This document shows, piece after piece, positions 8,626 to 17,022 of a DNA stretch of 39,756 nt; the first letter of the stretch is position 1, and each line of letters starts with the position of its first letter. The translations under genes and the position numbers were made by a program. The stretch comes from Bacteroidetes bacterium HGW-Bacteroidetes-6 (GTDB lineage Bacteria > Bacteroidota > Bacteroidia > Bacteroidales > DTU049): contig PHDB01000033.1 in NCBI GenBank assembly GCA_002842495.1, forward strand, positions 1 to 39,756, written 5' to 3'. The notes beneath the pieces were generated by a model. The model was not told the DNA's origin, searched no databases, and saw only the letters and a list, made by a program, of their open reading frames with translations.

Positions 8626-9534
8626 TTATTCTACAACAAACGATTTCACAACAACATCGCTACCTGTAATTCTTACAAAATACAGTCCGTTATTGAGACC
8701 TGATACTGAAACCTGTTCAAAATTATTTTCGATTGTACCAGCCAGAACAACCTGACCTGCAATATTCATAATTTCGTATTGAGCGTTATCTATTCCCGAA
8801 ATGGTAATCCGGTCGTTCGCTGGATTCGGATAAACCGAAATCATATTGTTACTTTCAACAACTCCAACCGAAGTAGTATTTTCAAAAACAAAATCATCAA
8901 TGTAATAACCAGGCATCACGGCACCTTCAGAAGCACCATAAAAATCCATTGCATCAAGCTTTAAGGTAGTCCCTGTTCCAGCCGACCCTGTACTGAACTT
9001 CCATCCCATAACATCAGTGCCGCCAACCGACATGATTGCTGTATCGCTATTAAGGTCAACATGAAAGCCTATTTCAGTCCAGGTGTCAAAGGCAAATGTG
9101 GTTGAATCATCAACTCCTCCTGCACTCCATGAAATATATCCGCTTGAGCGAATATAGCTTTCCATAGCCCAAATTGAGCTACCGCCTGCAAAATCGTTAA
9201 GCACATTAAAATAACCCATCTTACCGGTTTCAACAAACATGTTAAACGTAATGTCGTAAATTCCAGTTGTAAGATCGCCAAAATCAACAACATAATCGTA
9301 GGCTGTACTGTTTACATAAACCGAGTTTGATGGACTCGACGACTGTGTGTTTGAAATCAAGGGATCCTCTGTTCCACCGGGAGCCATGCTCCATGTTGTC
9401 CATGGTGCTCCGGCTTCCTGAGCTGCAGGGTTTCCCACGGTGTAAGAATCAAAATTCTCATTAATAATTACCTGGGCATTTAATTGCGTAGCCCAAATAG
9501 TCAAGACGCTTGCAAAAAGTAAAAATTTCTTCAT
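8626..9534 (-). CDS. T9SS cargo protein, short paralog (lamin-G/MAM-like domain plus sorting domain)
   Basis: The 302-residue secreted protein has a signal peptide (MKKFLLFASVL...LNAQ, 1-20). A beta-sandwich follows (about 21-215, ENFDSYTVGNPAAQ to IDDFVFE) that resembles concanavalin-like carbohydrate or protein-binding modules. The C-terminal type A sorting domain (about 230-302) contains VYPNP and ends VKSFVVE. T9SS exports such proteins and usually anchors them to surface lipopolysaccharide. I took the ATG at 9534 because it gives a proper signal peptide; an in-frame upstream start at 9588 would add 18 unlikely residues. Its N-terminal module is about half identical to that of the next gene, while the last 52 residues differ at only two positions. 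The binding target is unknown. Confidence 0.85.
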   Translation of the reverse strand: MKKFLLFASVLTIWATQLNAQVIINENFDSYTVGNPAAQEAGAPWTTWSMAPGGTEDPLISNTQSSSPSNSVYVNSTAYDYVVDFGDLTTGIYDITFNMFVETGKMGYFNVLNDFAGGSSIWAMESYIRSSGYISWSAGGVDDSTTFAFDTWTEIGFHVDLNSDTAIMSVGGTDVMGWKFSTGSAGTGTTLKLDAMDFYGASEGAVMPGYYIDDFVFENTTSVGVVESNNMISVYPNPANDRITISGIDNAQYEIMNIAGQVVLAGTIENNFEQVSVSGLNNGLYFVRITGSDVVVKSFVVE

Positions 9535-9553
9535 GGTGATTGATTTTAATCTA

Positions 9554-9561
9554 CAAATATA
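9554..9561 (-). promoter_or_regulatory. -7 element of the short T9SS cargo gene
   Basis: The minus strand reads TATATTTG, a perfect TAnnTTTG match, 19 bases upstream of the ATG at 9534. This supports choosing that start. No clear -33 element was found at standard spacing. Confidence 0.45.
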
Positions 9562-9591
9562 CAAAATTTCTATACAAACGCCTCTCATAAA

Positions 9592-9617
9592 AAAAAGCCA
9601 CCCAAAGGATGGCTTTA
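9592..9617. terminator. Terminator downstream of the long T9SS cargo gene
   Basis: AAAGCCACCC-AAA-GGATGGCTTT folds into a stem with one A-C mismatch, flanked by an A-run, and in the minus direction ends in a U-run. It closely resembles the hairpin at 8573-8598, so the hairpin appears to have been duplicated together with the gene's 3' end. Confidence 0.7.
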
Positions 9618-9637
9618 AATAATTTTAGCCAGTATTG

Positions 9638-11485
9638 TTATTCTACAACAAACGATTTCACAACAACATCGCTACCTGTAATTCTTACAAAATACAGTCC
9701 ATTATCGAGACCTGATACTGAAACCTGTTCAAAATTATTTTCGATTGTACCGGCCAGAACAACCTGACCCGCAACATTCATGATTTCGTATTGAGCTTTT
9801 TCGTTTCCGGCAATAGTCAACTGGCTACTGGCAGGATTTGGATATACCATCCAATTCGAGAGTGTTGCTTCTTCAACACTCATTATTGTTGACAAATCAA
9901 CTTTTGCGGCTTGTGTAACATCTTTGTTTCCATCGTACTGAACAAATGCGATAAACTCACAGTTGTCCGCAACAGAACCCGTAGTTGTAAAATTAACTAC
10001 ATACTGTGCAGTATCGTTCGAAGAAAAATCGAGTGTATAACCCGCGGTATTGGGATACATGTCGATAAAAACAGAATTTAACTCGGTTTGCCCCTGCCAT
10101 GAGTAAGCAATGCTCGATTCGGTCAATACTGTTCTCAGATGAAGATCATTAGCATAAAACCCATTGGTTTGAACAACAGTTACAGTAGCAGTATAAGCAT
10201 CAACTCCGGTTTTCACGATATCAATATCGATGTCGTGGATCGAATTTCGAACAATACGCGTATTGTACATTGGCAAATACGATGTATAAATACTGGTTGT
10301 ATGATTTCCCCCTTCCATTTCGAGTGTACCATCAACAACAGTATTAGGATCAGAAGAGGTGTAACCGTAGTAAGTGAAACAACGATATTCGCTTTCGGTA
10401 TTGGTATAAGGGTCTGCACCAAAAAGATTGTTGTGATACTCAATCACAGCAACATCTTTTCCATTGGTTATCAAATCTTCTGCACCTAAAGCAGCACCTG
10501 GACAATAGTAGCATCCGGTACAAGTTGTAATTTCAAAAAGCACCAGATTACGAGCAATTCCACCAGCAACAGTCACTGTTGTATCGTTTGACGAATGAGA
10601 ATAGCCATCGCCATCATACTGAGCACGAGCAACATAAGTATAAGACTGTGGATACAGTCCATTATCGTTGTAGCTCAACGACGACATCCCTGACGCCAAG
10701 ACAGAACCATTCCTGTTAATCATATAGGAATCAGGGGTTCCTGTTCCGGGAGCATTCCATGATAATGCAACATCATTCCCTGACAACACGGCTGAAAGAT
10801 TCATTGGAGCATCCGGAACAGCAACCTGCTCAAAAACAAAATTATCCAGATAAAAACCGGGCTGCGAAACACCATCGTCCCAACCAAAGAAATCCATTGC
10901 ATCAAGTTTGTGGGTCGTTCCATCTCCGAAACATCCGCCGCTGAAAGTCCAGCTAACCAGCTCGTTTCCGTTAAGATACATCGTTGCAAAATCATCATCA
11001 ACATCAATAACAAACACAACTGTATTCCAGGTATTTTGTGTGTATGAAAGCGAGTCGGCCGATGCCACTCCTGCATCAACAACGCAGTAACCATTGGTTT
11101 TAAAATAAGTTTGCATCCCAAATATACTGGAGCCCCCAGCAAAATCGTTCAAAATATTGAAATACCCCAACTTGCCGGTTTCTACAAAAATGTTAAAACT
11201 GATTTTGTAACGACCTGTTATCTTATCACCTAATTCAACTACGAAGTCATTGGCTGTAGAAGCTATATTAACTGAATTGGCAGGGCTTTGTGCCTGTGCT
11301 GCTGAAATCATTGGATCTTCAGTTCCTCCAGTCACTCCGTCCCACGTTGTCCATGGAGCACCAATGGTCTGTGCTGCATGTGTTCCTGCCGTGTATGAAT
11401 CGAAATTTTCGGTAATGATTATCTGAGCATTCATCTGAAATGCCCAAAAGCTTAAAACGCTTGAAATCAGTAAGAGTTTTTTCAT
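9638..11485 (-). CDS. T9SS cargo protein, long paralog: MAM/lamin-G-like, FN3 and Omp28/thioredoxin-like domains plus sorting domain
   Basis: The 615-residue secreted protein has a signal peptide (1-20). A beta-sandwich (about 21-220) is paralogous to that of the neighbouring 302-residue protein. A fibronectin type III domain (about 224-306) follows. Then comes an Omp28-related region (about 310-525) that begins with a cysteine-rich TCTGCYYCPG at 321-330, a C-x2-C-x2-C pattern at the place where thioredoxin-fold proteins carry their redox motif. A type A T9SS sorting domain ends the protein (about 545-615, with VYPNP). Compared with its neighbour, it is the same protein with an FN3-Omp28 block inserted before the sorting domain. 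Surface location is expected. Redox activity is possible but not shown; the cysteines could be structural. Confidence 0.85.
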   Translation of the reverse strand: MKKLLLISSVLSFWAFQMNAQIIITENFDSYTAGTHAAQTIGAPWTTWDGVTGGTEDPMISAAQAQSPANSVNIASTANDFVVELGDKITGRYKISFNIFVETGKLGYFNILNDFAGGSSIFGMQTYFKTNGYCVVDAGVASADSLSYTQNTWNTVVFVIDVDDDFATMYLNGNELVSWTFSGGCFGDGTTHKLDAMDFFGWDDGVSQPGFYLDNFVFEQVAVPDAPMNLSAVLSGNDVALSWNAPGTGTPDSYMINRNGSVLASGMSSLSYNDNGLYPQSYTYVARAQYDGDGYSHSSNDTTVTVAGGIARNLVLFEITTCTGCYYCPGAALGAEDLITNGKDVAVIEYHNNLFGADPYTNTESEYRCFTYYGYTSSDPNTVVDGTLEMEGGNHTTSIYTSYLPMYNTRIVRNSIHDIDIDIVKTGVDAYTATVTVVQTNGFYANDLHLRTVLTESSIAYSWQGQTELNSVFIDMYPNTAGYTLDFSSNDTAQYVVNFTTTGSVADNCEFIAFVQYDGNKDVTQAAKVDLSTIMSVEEATLSNWMVYPNPASSQLTIAGNEKAQYEIMNVAGQVVLAGTIENNFEQVSVSGLDNGLYFVRITGSDVVVKSFVVE

Positions 11486-11572
11486 TTTTTGGTTGGTTTT
11501 AGAGGGTAAAAATATTTACATTTTCAGACACAAGAGACTAATTAAAGAAAGAAAGTTGCACATTAACGCATA

Positions 11573-12682
11573 TTAAACATTTTTCAAATGATAAATTTTT
11601 CCAGGTAAGGCTGCCACCACTCCGTTAAATTCGAGACTAAGCAACACCATTGCAGCGGTATTAATGGAGAGATTAAGTGCATTGCAAATTTCATCAATTT
11701 GTGCTGATTCGTGTTCGAACAAATAGTCATAAACAGCTTTCGCATTTTCGTCGGCAAGCATTTCCATTCTTACTTGTTTATATGCAGTATCAATCGAGCT
11801 ACTCCAGTTCATTGCATACATTAAGTGTTCGGCCGATTCAATCAGCGAAGCGCGATTGGTTCGAATAAGCCAGTTGCAACCCCGGGATTTCTGATCTTCA
11901 ACCCTCCCGGGAAACGCAAATACATCGCGCGAATAGGAATTGGCAACTTCGGCTGTAATAAGTGCACCTCCTTTGCTTTGAGCTTCAACAACAACAACCG
12001 CATCCACCATTCCGGCTATAATTCGGTTGCGAACCGGGAAATGCGCCTTTTCAGGCTTTTCGGTTGAAACAAATTCGGTAATCAGACCACCGTTTTCGAG
12101 CATTTTGGTAGCCAGCTTTACATTTTCTTCGGGATATAAAAAGCGAAAGCCATGTCCAAGTACGCCAATGGTCGGAATTCCATAATCAACAGCTGCCTGA
12201 TGTGCATATGTATCAATACCATAGGCCAATCCACTCACCACAGTAATTCCCTGCATTTGCAACCCCTCAATAAGCTTTTCAGTCATCTTACGGCCATATA
12301 TGGATGCTTTTCGGGTGCCAACAACAGCCACCATAAATTTCGATTCGGGCTTTACCGATCCTTTATAAAACACAAACAGTGGAGCATCGACACAATGCTT
12401 GAGTCGAGCGGGATAATCATCATCGAAACAACTATAGCAACTAAAATTTTTTTCGGCTATAAATTCCATTTCCTTTGCCGCCAATTCCAACGCGTTTTTG
12501 CGATGATTCACAATCAGTTGCGCATTTTTATCCGAAATGCCGGGAACAAGTTTCAATTCCTTTAACGAAAGATCAAATATGCTTTTTGCACTGCCAAAAT
12601 ACTCCACAAATCGCCTGGCCAGTACATCTCCGATATTAGGGATCGCTTTTAATGCAATTAAATATTCAAAATCCGGGTTCAA
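11573..12682 (-). CDS. dprA: DNA processing protein DprA (SMF family), TTG start
   Basis: The 369-residue cytoplasmic protein loads RecA onto incoming single-stranded DNA during natural transformation. An N-terminal helix-hairpin-helix/SAM-like region spans about 1-70. The Rossmann-like core carries GTRKAS (122-127), SGLAYGID (150-157), FPVRNRIIAG (215-224) and GGALITAEVA (238-247). A C-terminal winged-helix DML1-like domain occupies about 310-369. The start is TTG at 12682: an in-frame TAG lies three codons upstream, and the next ATG would remove the N-terminal domain. Few other competence genes are visible here, which is normal because dprA is often isolated. The call is confident; the TTG start is inferred from the frame. 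Confidence 0.93.
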   Translation of the reverse strand: MNPDFEYLIALKAIPNIGDVLARRFVEYFGSAKSIFDLSLKELKLVPGISDKNAQLIVNHRKNALELAAKEMEFIAEKNFSCYSCFDDDYPARLKHCVDAPLFVFYKGSVKPESKFMVAVVGTRKASIYGRKMTEKLIEGLQMQGITVVSGLAYGIDTYAHQAAVDYGIPTIGVLGHGFRFLYPEENVKLATKMLENGGLITEFVSTEKPEKAHFPVRNRIIAGMVDAVVVVEAQSKGGALITAEVANSYSRDVFAFPGRVEDQKSRGCNWLIRTNRASLIESAEHLMYAMNWSSSIDTAYKQVRMEMLADENAKAVYDYLFEHESAQIDEICNALNLSINTAAMVLLSLEFNGVVAALPGKIYHLKNV

Positions 12683-12784
12683 CTTGGCTATTATCAGGAA
12701 AACATTAATTTTGATTTCTCAATATGTTGTTTTCATATTGAAAAGTTTTCACTTACAAAAGTAGTCTAATTAACCAAATTGCTC

Positions 12785-15133
12785 ATGAAAAAATTTTACA
12801 TACTGTTTGTATTTTTACTTGCGGCATCAGTATTTTCACATGCTCAAAACGCCGTATTAAAGGGAACTGTGATTGACTTAAAAACAAAACAAACCCTCCC
12901 CGGAGTGAATGTTGTTGTTAATAAAAATATTGGTGTCGCTACCGATTTAGATGGAAAATATGTACTCAATCTCGATCCAGGCATTTACACCATTACCTTC
13001 AAATTTGTTGGATACAACGAAGAATCGAGAGCTGTCAGCCTGAAAGCCGGTGAAACCCAAGTACTCGATATCGCCCTGAATGATGAAACACGGGTGCTTG
13101 ATGCTGTTATAGTAAGTGCCGGAAAATTTGAGCAAAAGCTGTCGGATGTAACTGTGTCAATGGAAGTAATTAAAGCCGACTTTATCGAAAACAACAACAT
13201 GCTGTCGCTCGAAGAAGGTCTGCAAAAAATTCCGGGTCTCAATATCATGGACGGACAACCAAGTATTCGCGGTGGCAGTGGATATAGTTATGGCGCGGGA
13301 AGTCGTGTTTTGTTTCTGGTTGATGATATTCCCATGCTTACAGGAGCCTCGGGCGAAGCTCGTTGGGATTTTGCTCCCATCGAAAATGTACAACAGGTTG
13401 AAGTGCTCAAAGGAGCCAGCTCTGCATTGTATGGTTCGTCGGCATTAAATGGTGTTATCAACTACCGCACAGCCTTCCCCGGCCTTGTTCCCAAAACTTT
13501 TATAACCAACATTATAGGAATGTATGGCGAGCCAGAACGTCCTGAAATCCAATGGTGGGGGGCTAATTCACCTATTTATACAGGTACACGTTTTTTGCAT
13601 AGCCGACAAATCGGCAACTTCGACGTTACTTTTGGAGGAAATATTTCGGCCGATAATGGCTACAGAGAAAACAATCACGAAGAGCGCTATCGTCTTAATG
13701 CCAATTTGCGTTACCGCGACAAAAAAGTCAAAGGGCTTTCGTACCTCTTGAATGTAAATTATATGCGTCGTATTGGCGACATCTTCCTGCTTTGGCTCGA
13801 TGGCGACTCAGGAGTATACAGAATCAACCCTGCTTTCATGCAATCGGTCGACAATAATGCATTAAATTTATATCCGTCGGTTGTTTGGTTTGTGAACGAT
13901 AGCACAAAGCACAGTCTCAAAACAAGAGTTTATCGAATCCGGAACAGAAATAATACAGATCAATCGAATTTCGACGACCTTTACTATGCTGAATACAATT
14001 TTCAGAAACAATACCCTTCGAAAATGTTTACCTGGACAAGCGGTCTTTGCGGAAATTACAACGAAAGTGTTTCCGAAATTTACGGAGCAAACAAACATTC
14101 CGGCTCAAGTGTCGGCTTGTTTATGCAAGGTGACAGGAAGTTCAACCGATTAAATGTTTCGCTCGGAGCCAGAATAGAAGGATATAAAATAGACAACGAC
14201 AAATTTGAATTCAAGCCGGTTGCACGAACAGGATTCAGCTATGCTATAGCAGAGCGATCGTTTCTGCGCACTTCCTTTGGAATGGGTTATCGCTACCCAA
14301 CCATTGCCGAACGATACACAGCTACAAGCACAGGCACACTAAGCGTTTTTCCAAATCCTAATCTTCAACCCGAGAGTGGCTGGAGTGGTGAAATTGGCCT
14401 TAAGCAAGGATTCAGAATATGGGGATGGAATGCTTATGCTGATATTGCAGGATTCTACACCCGTTATAAAAACATGATTGAGTTTATGTTTGGGTATCAC
14501 AATCCAGACAGCGTTACTCTTGTTGGTTATCCTCCAACCGACCCCAACTTTTTTCTGAACTGGGTAGGATTTAAAGCCCAAAATGTGAGAAATGCCGAAA
14601 TATCGGGTGTTGAATTTGTGGTTACTGGTGCTGGCGATTTTTTAGGACTACCCGCCACATTGCTGCTGGGCTACACTTATACCAACCCCATTGATCTTGA
14701 TGTCGACACCCGTGATTCACTAACTTCAACCGGAGATAACATTCTAAAATACCGTTTCTACCACAGCGCAAAAGCCGATTTCGAAGTTGCCGTAAAAAAA
14801 CTTACTATTGGTGCTAATTTCGAATATCAAAGTCACATAATCAATGTTGATAAAGTGTTTGAGGATACAATAAGACTCCCCGATGGTGTTACGCCGCTTT
14901 ACAGCGATCCGGCAGGTACTATTCCTGCCATGATTCTACCGGGTCTCAAAGAATATCGCGAAAAAAACAATAAAGGATTTATGGTATTCGATCTGCGACT
15001 CGGATGGAAGCTTAACAACATGATTCATGTTACTTTTACTGCCAAAAATATTCTAAACAAAGAATATATGCTGCGTCCTGGCGATGTTCAGCCTCCACGC
15101 ACTTTCATTATTCAACTGGCCTTAAAAGTTTAA
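12785..15133 (+). CDS. TonB-dependent receptor with carboxypeptidase-regulatory-like domain
   Basis: The 782-residue outer-membrane receptor has a signal peptide ending SVFSHAQ. A carboxypeptidase-regulatory-like domain follows (about 22-105, LKGTVIDLKTKQTLPGVNV). The plug (about 110-225) has a GASSALYGSSALNGVINY segment, and a full beta-barrel runs to the C terminus, where the NKEYMLRPGDVQPPRTF stretch resembles the last strands of TonB-dependent receptors. The ATG at 12785 is preferred over a TTG six bases upstream. A glycosyltransferase gene begins four bases after its stop, so the two are probably cotranslated. The ligand cannot be predicted; the gene has no SusD partner, so it is not a standard glycan utilisation pair. 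Confidence 0.92.
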   Translation: MKKFYILFVFLLAASVFSHAQNAVLKGTVIDLKTKQTLPGVNVVVNKNIGVATDLDGKYVLNLDPGIYTITFKFVGYNEESRAVSLKAGETQVLDIALNDETRVLDAVIVSAGKFEQKLSDVTVSMEVIKADFIENNNMLSLEEGLQKIPGLNIMDGQPSIRGGSGYSYGAGSRVLFLVDDIPMLTGASGEARWDFAPIENVQQVEVLKGASSALYGSSALNGVINYRTAFPGLVPKTFITNIIGMYGEPERPEIQWWGANSPIYTGTRFLHSRQIGNFDVTFGGNISADNGYRENNHEERYRLNANLRYRDKKVKGLSYLLNVNYMRRIGDIFLLWLDGDSGVYRINPAFMQSVDNNALNLYPSVVWFVNDSTKHSLKTRVYRIRNRNNTDQSNFDDLYYAEYNFQKQYPSKMFTWTSGLCGNYNESVSEIYGANKHSGSSVGLFMQGDRKFNRLNVSLGARIEGYKIDNDKFEFKPVARTGFSYAIAERSFLRTSFGMGYRYPTIAERYTATSTGTLSVFPNPNLQPESGWSGEIGLKQGFRIWGWNAYADIAGFYTRYKNMIEFMFGYHNPDSVTLVGYPPTDPNFFLNWVGFKAQNVRNAEISGVEFVVTGAGDFLGLPATLLLGYTYTNPIDLDVDTRDSLTSTGDNILKYRFYHSAKADFEVAVKKLTIGANFEYQSHIINVDKVFEDTIRLPDGVTPLYSDPAGTIPAMILPGLKEYREKNNKGFMVFDLRLGWKLNNMIHVTFTAKNILNKEYMLRPGDVQPPRTFIIQLALKV

Positions 15134-15137
15134 ACTG

Positions 15138-16196
15138 GTGTCTGAAATTTCCAATCAAAAAGTCTTATTGTCACCACTTGATTGGGGTTTAGGTCATGCC
15201 GCCCGCTGTATTCCAATTATTAAAGACCTATTAAAAAACAACAATCAAGTGTATGTGTATGCACATTTACATTTGCAACAATTTTTAGCACTACGGTTCA
15301 ATAGTCTGACTTTCATTACAGATACTCGTTCTTCTTTCTCATACGGACTTGAAGGATTACAAAAATCACAACTCATTGCGGCTGCCTTTAAGCTTCGAAG
15401 CCAAATAAAAAAAGAGAACCGAGAATGCAATCGGCTTTGTGATGAAATAAAACCCGATTGCGTTATAAGCGATAATCGTTACGGTTTTTATTGCCATGGC
15501 ATCAGGTCTATACTTATCACCCATCAGCTTCGCCCAATTGTACCCAAACCTTTTGGATTTCTAAAAAACAGAATTTATCGATTTCTCGATCGGCAACACA
15601 AGCATTTCAATAACATCTGGATTCCAGACAGGAAACAGAGCCCGGGATTGGCAGGATGTCTTTCGCACCCTCAAATAGAAATATCTAATACAAAATACAT
15701 TAACATTCTGTCGCGTTTTTCCGGCATTGACCTGAGTAAAAACCTCATTACACCTGAATCTGTGCTAATTATAGCTTCGGGTCCCGAAAAGCACAGAAAC
15801 GAAATGGCTAAAATAGCTTTAAATTTTGTTGAAAAATGCAGGCATATTACAATTATTGGTGTCAACAACAATTTAAAATCTGAAAAAAGAATTCATTTCA
15901 TAGAGCAACCTTCCGATGCAAAAATTGAGCAACTGCTTATTTCTAGCGAAATTATTATTTCCCGTTCCGGATACAGTACATTGATGGATCTGATTAGCAT
16001 AGGCCGGTCAGCTATTCTGATTCCAACCCCGGGACAAACAGAACAGGAATATCTTGCTGGATTAAACAGTCGATTTATGGTGATTGCCGCTAATTGGAAA
16101 GAAGCAATTCTATTTCTTGAAAACAAGGAAAAACTTCTTTTAGAGCTGAGTATGAAACAACAAAATATTTTGGAATTTAACAACACTGTATTCTAA
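15138..16196 (+). CDS. MurG-like (GT-B, GT28-type) glycosyltransferase
   Basis: The 352-residue protein shows the N-terminal nucleotide-sugar transferase motif LSPLDWGLGHAARCIP (11-26), matching the glycine-rich GxGHxxR loop of MurG and related GT-B enzymes. The C-terminal half has ISRSGYSTLMDLISIGRSAILIPTPG (about 273-298), the donor-binding region of the fold. There is no membrane helix, so it probably acts at the cytoplasmic face. Acceptor and sugar are unknown. It starts with GTG four bases after the receptor's stop, suggesting coupling. It is not MurG itself, which normally lies in the cell-division cluster. The same family includes uncharacterised archaeal and bacterial transferases, so no pathway can be given. 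Confidence 0.8.
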   Translation: MSEISNQKVLLSPLDWGLGHAARCIPIIKDLLKNNNQVYVYAHLHLQQFLALRFNSLTFITDTRSSFSYGLEGLQKSQLIAAAFKLRSQIKKENRECNRLCDEIKPDCVISDNRYGFYCHGIRSILITHQLRPIVPKPFGFLKNRIYRFLDRQHKHFNNIWIPDRKQSPGLAGCLSHPQIEISNTKYINILSRFSGIDLSKNLITPESVLIIASGPEKHRNEMAKIALNFVEKCRHITIIGVNNNLKSEKRIHFIEQPSDAKIEQLLISSEIIISRSGYSTLMDLISIGRSAILIPTPGQTEQEYLAGLNSRFMVIAANWKEAILFLENKEKLLLELSMKQQNILEFNNTVF

Positions 16197-16246
16197 AAAA
16201 AAATAATAAATTCCCCCATTGGTGTGCAAAAATAAATATTTTATTG

Positions 16247-16254
16247 TACTTTTG
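16247..16254 (+). promoter_or_regulatory. -7 element of the 183-residue lipoprotein gene
   Basis: TACTTTTG is a perfect TAnnTTTG match, 24 bases before the ATG. The nearest TTG upstream (16219-16221) is 25 bases away, a little far for a normal -33 element. Confidence 0.55.
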
Positions 16255-16278
16255 CACAGCAAACTAAACTCTTAACCT

Positions 16279-16830
16279 ATGAAAATCATTAAAATTGTAG
16301 CCATTGCCATATTGGCTTTTTTTGTAAGCAGTTGCCTTACTGTTGAAAAGAAAAAATATGTGTTTGAGATGACCGGAAAAAATACCGGAAAACTAACCAT
16401 TACATATATAAATATTTTCAGCCAGATGGATGATTCAACTGATGTTTCCGAATCTGACTTTGACGAACTCATCAACGATTATATCAACGGTAATACCATC
16501 GAATATTCATATCCGCTTGCCAGTAACATCAAGAAAAGACTTTACGAAGAAAACGGAAAACTTAATGGTGAAGTTACTATGGACTTTGCATCTTTCGATG
16601 CAGCCCGATTGTATCAGTTCGACAAGAAAAGCCCGGTTGCTTTTAGCGTTAGCCAGTCAATCGATGGTGAAAGCTTCGAAAACACCAATGGAACTCTAGG
16701 AAACAAAGATTTTATGAATGTTGTTTTCTGGTCACCTAAAGCAAAACGTCTCGAAGTCACAACCTCAGTAAACGACTACAACGAAGATGATTGCGTTAGC
16801 TTAGTAAAACAATATCGTCGCTGGAAATAA
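16279..16830 (+). CDS. Putative lipoprotein of unknown function (183 residues)
   Basis: The signal sequence MKIIKIVAIAILAFFVSSC has a lipobox VSSC with the modified cysteine at residue 19, so the mature protein should be lipid-anchored. The mature part is acidic and mixed alpha/beta in appearance, with no motif I recognise. An aspartate-rich patch (MDDSTDVSESDFDELIND, about 51-68) could bind a cation but is equally plausible as a loop. The gene is monocistronic: it has its own promoter element and a strong terminator 22 bases after its stop. The isolation gives no functional clue. It is real by signal peptide, promoter and terminator, but the function is unknown. Confidence 0.8.
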   Translation: MKIIKIVAIAILAFFVSSCLTVEKKKYVFEMTGKNTGKLTITYINIFSQMDDSTDVSESDFDELINDYINGNTIEYSYPLASNIKKRLYEENGKLNGEVTMDFASFDAARLYQFDKKSPVAFSVSQSIDGESFENTNGTLGNKDFMNVVFWSPKAKRLEVTTSVNDYNEDDCVSLVKQYRRWK

Positions 16831-16850
16831 GCGATATTCGATACTCCGCA

Positions 16851-16879
16851 AAAACAACCCCTTCAGGGTTGTTTTTTTT
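16851..16879 (+). terminator. Rho-independent terminator of the 183-residue lipoprotein gene
   Basis: AACAACCC-CTTCA-GGGTTGTT forms an 8-bp stem with a five-base loop, followed by a run of eight T. It is a textbook intrinsic terminator for the plus strand. Confidence 0.9.
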
Positions 16880-16971
16880 ATGCTGTATCATACCAATTTT
16901 TTTGAATGATTATTTGATGGGGCAACGGTATAGTTTTCGACAAACTAAAGTTATCCTGAATATATCCAAAC

Positions 16972-17003
16972 AAAAAAGCGCAATTATGAACAATTGCGCT
17001 TTT
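16972..17003 (-). terminator. Terminator of the 244-residue lipoprotein gene
   Basis: GCGCAATT-ATGAAC-AATTGCGC is a perfect 8-bp stem. It is flanked by six A on the left, which become a U-run in the minus direction, and by four T on the right. It lies 19 bases past the stop codon of the minus-strand lipoprotein gene. Confidence 0.85.
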
Positions 17004-17022
17004 CGGAAATACAAACAAATTC

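Noticed and set aside
8573..9617. The paired hairpins as a mobile repeat (MITE-like)
   Set aside because: Both hairpins sit exactly at gene 3' ends, have the shape of intrinsic terminators and show no target-site duplication; duplication with the paralogous gene explains them.
12152..12565. A 137-residue plus-strand ORF opposite dprA
   Set aside because: It is the antisense shadow of the conserved DprA core; its composition is histidine- and serine-rich as expected for such shadows.
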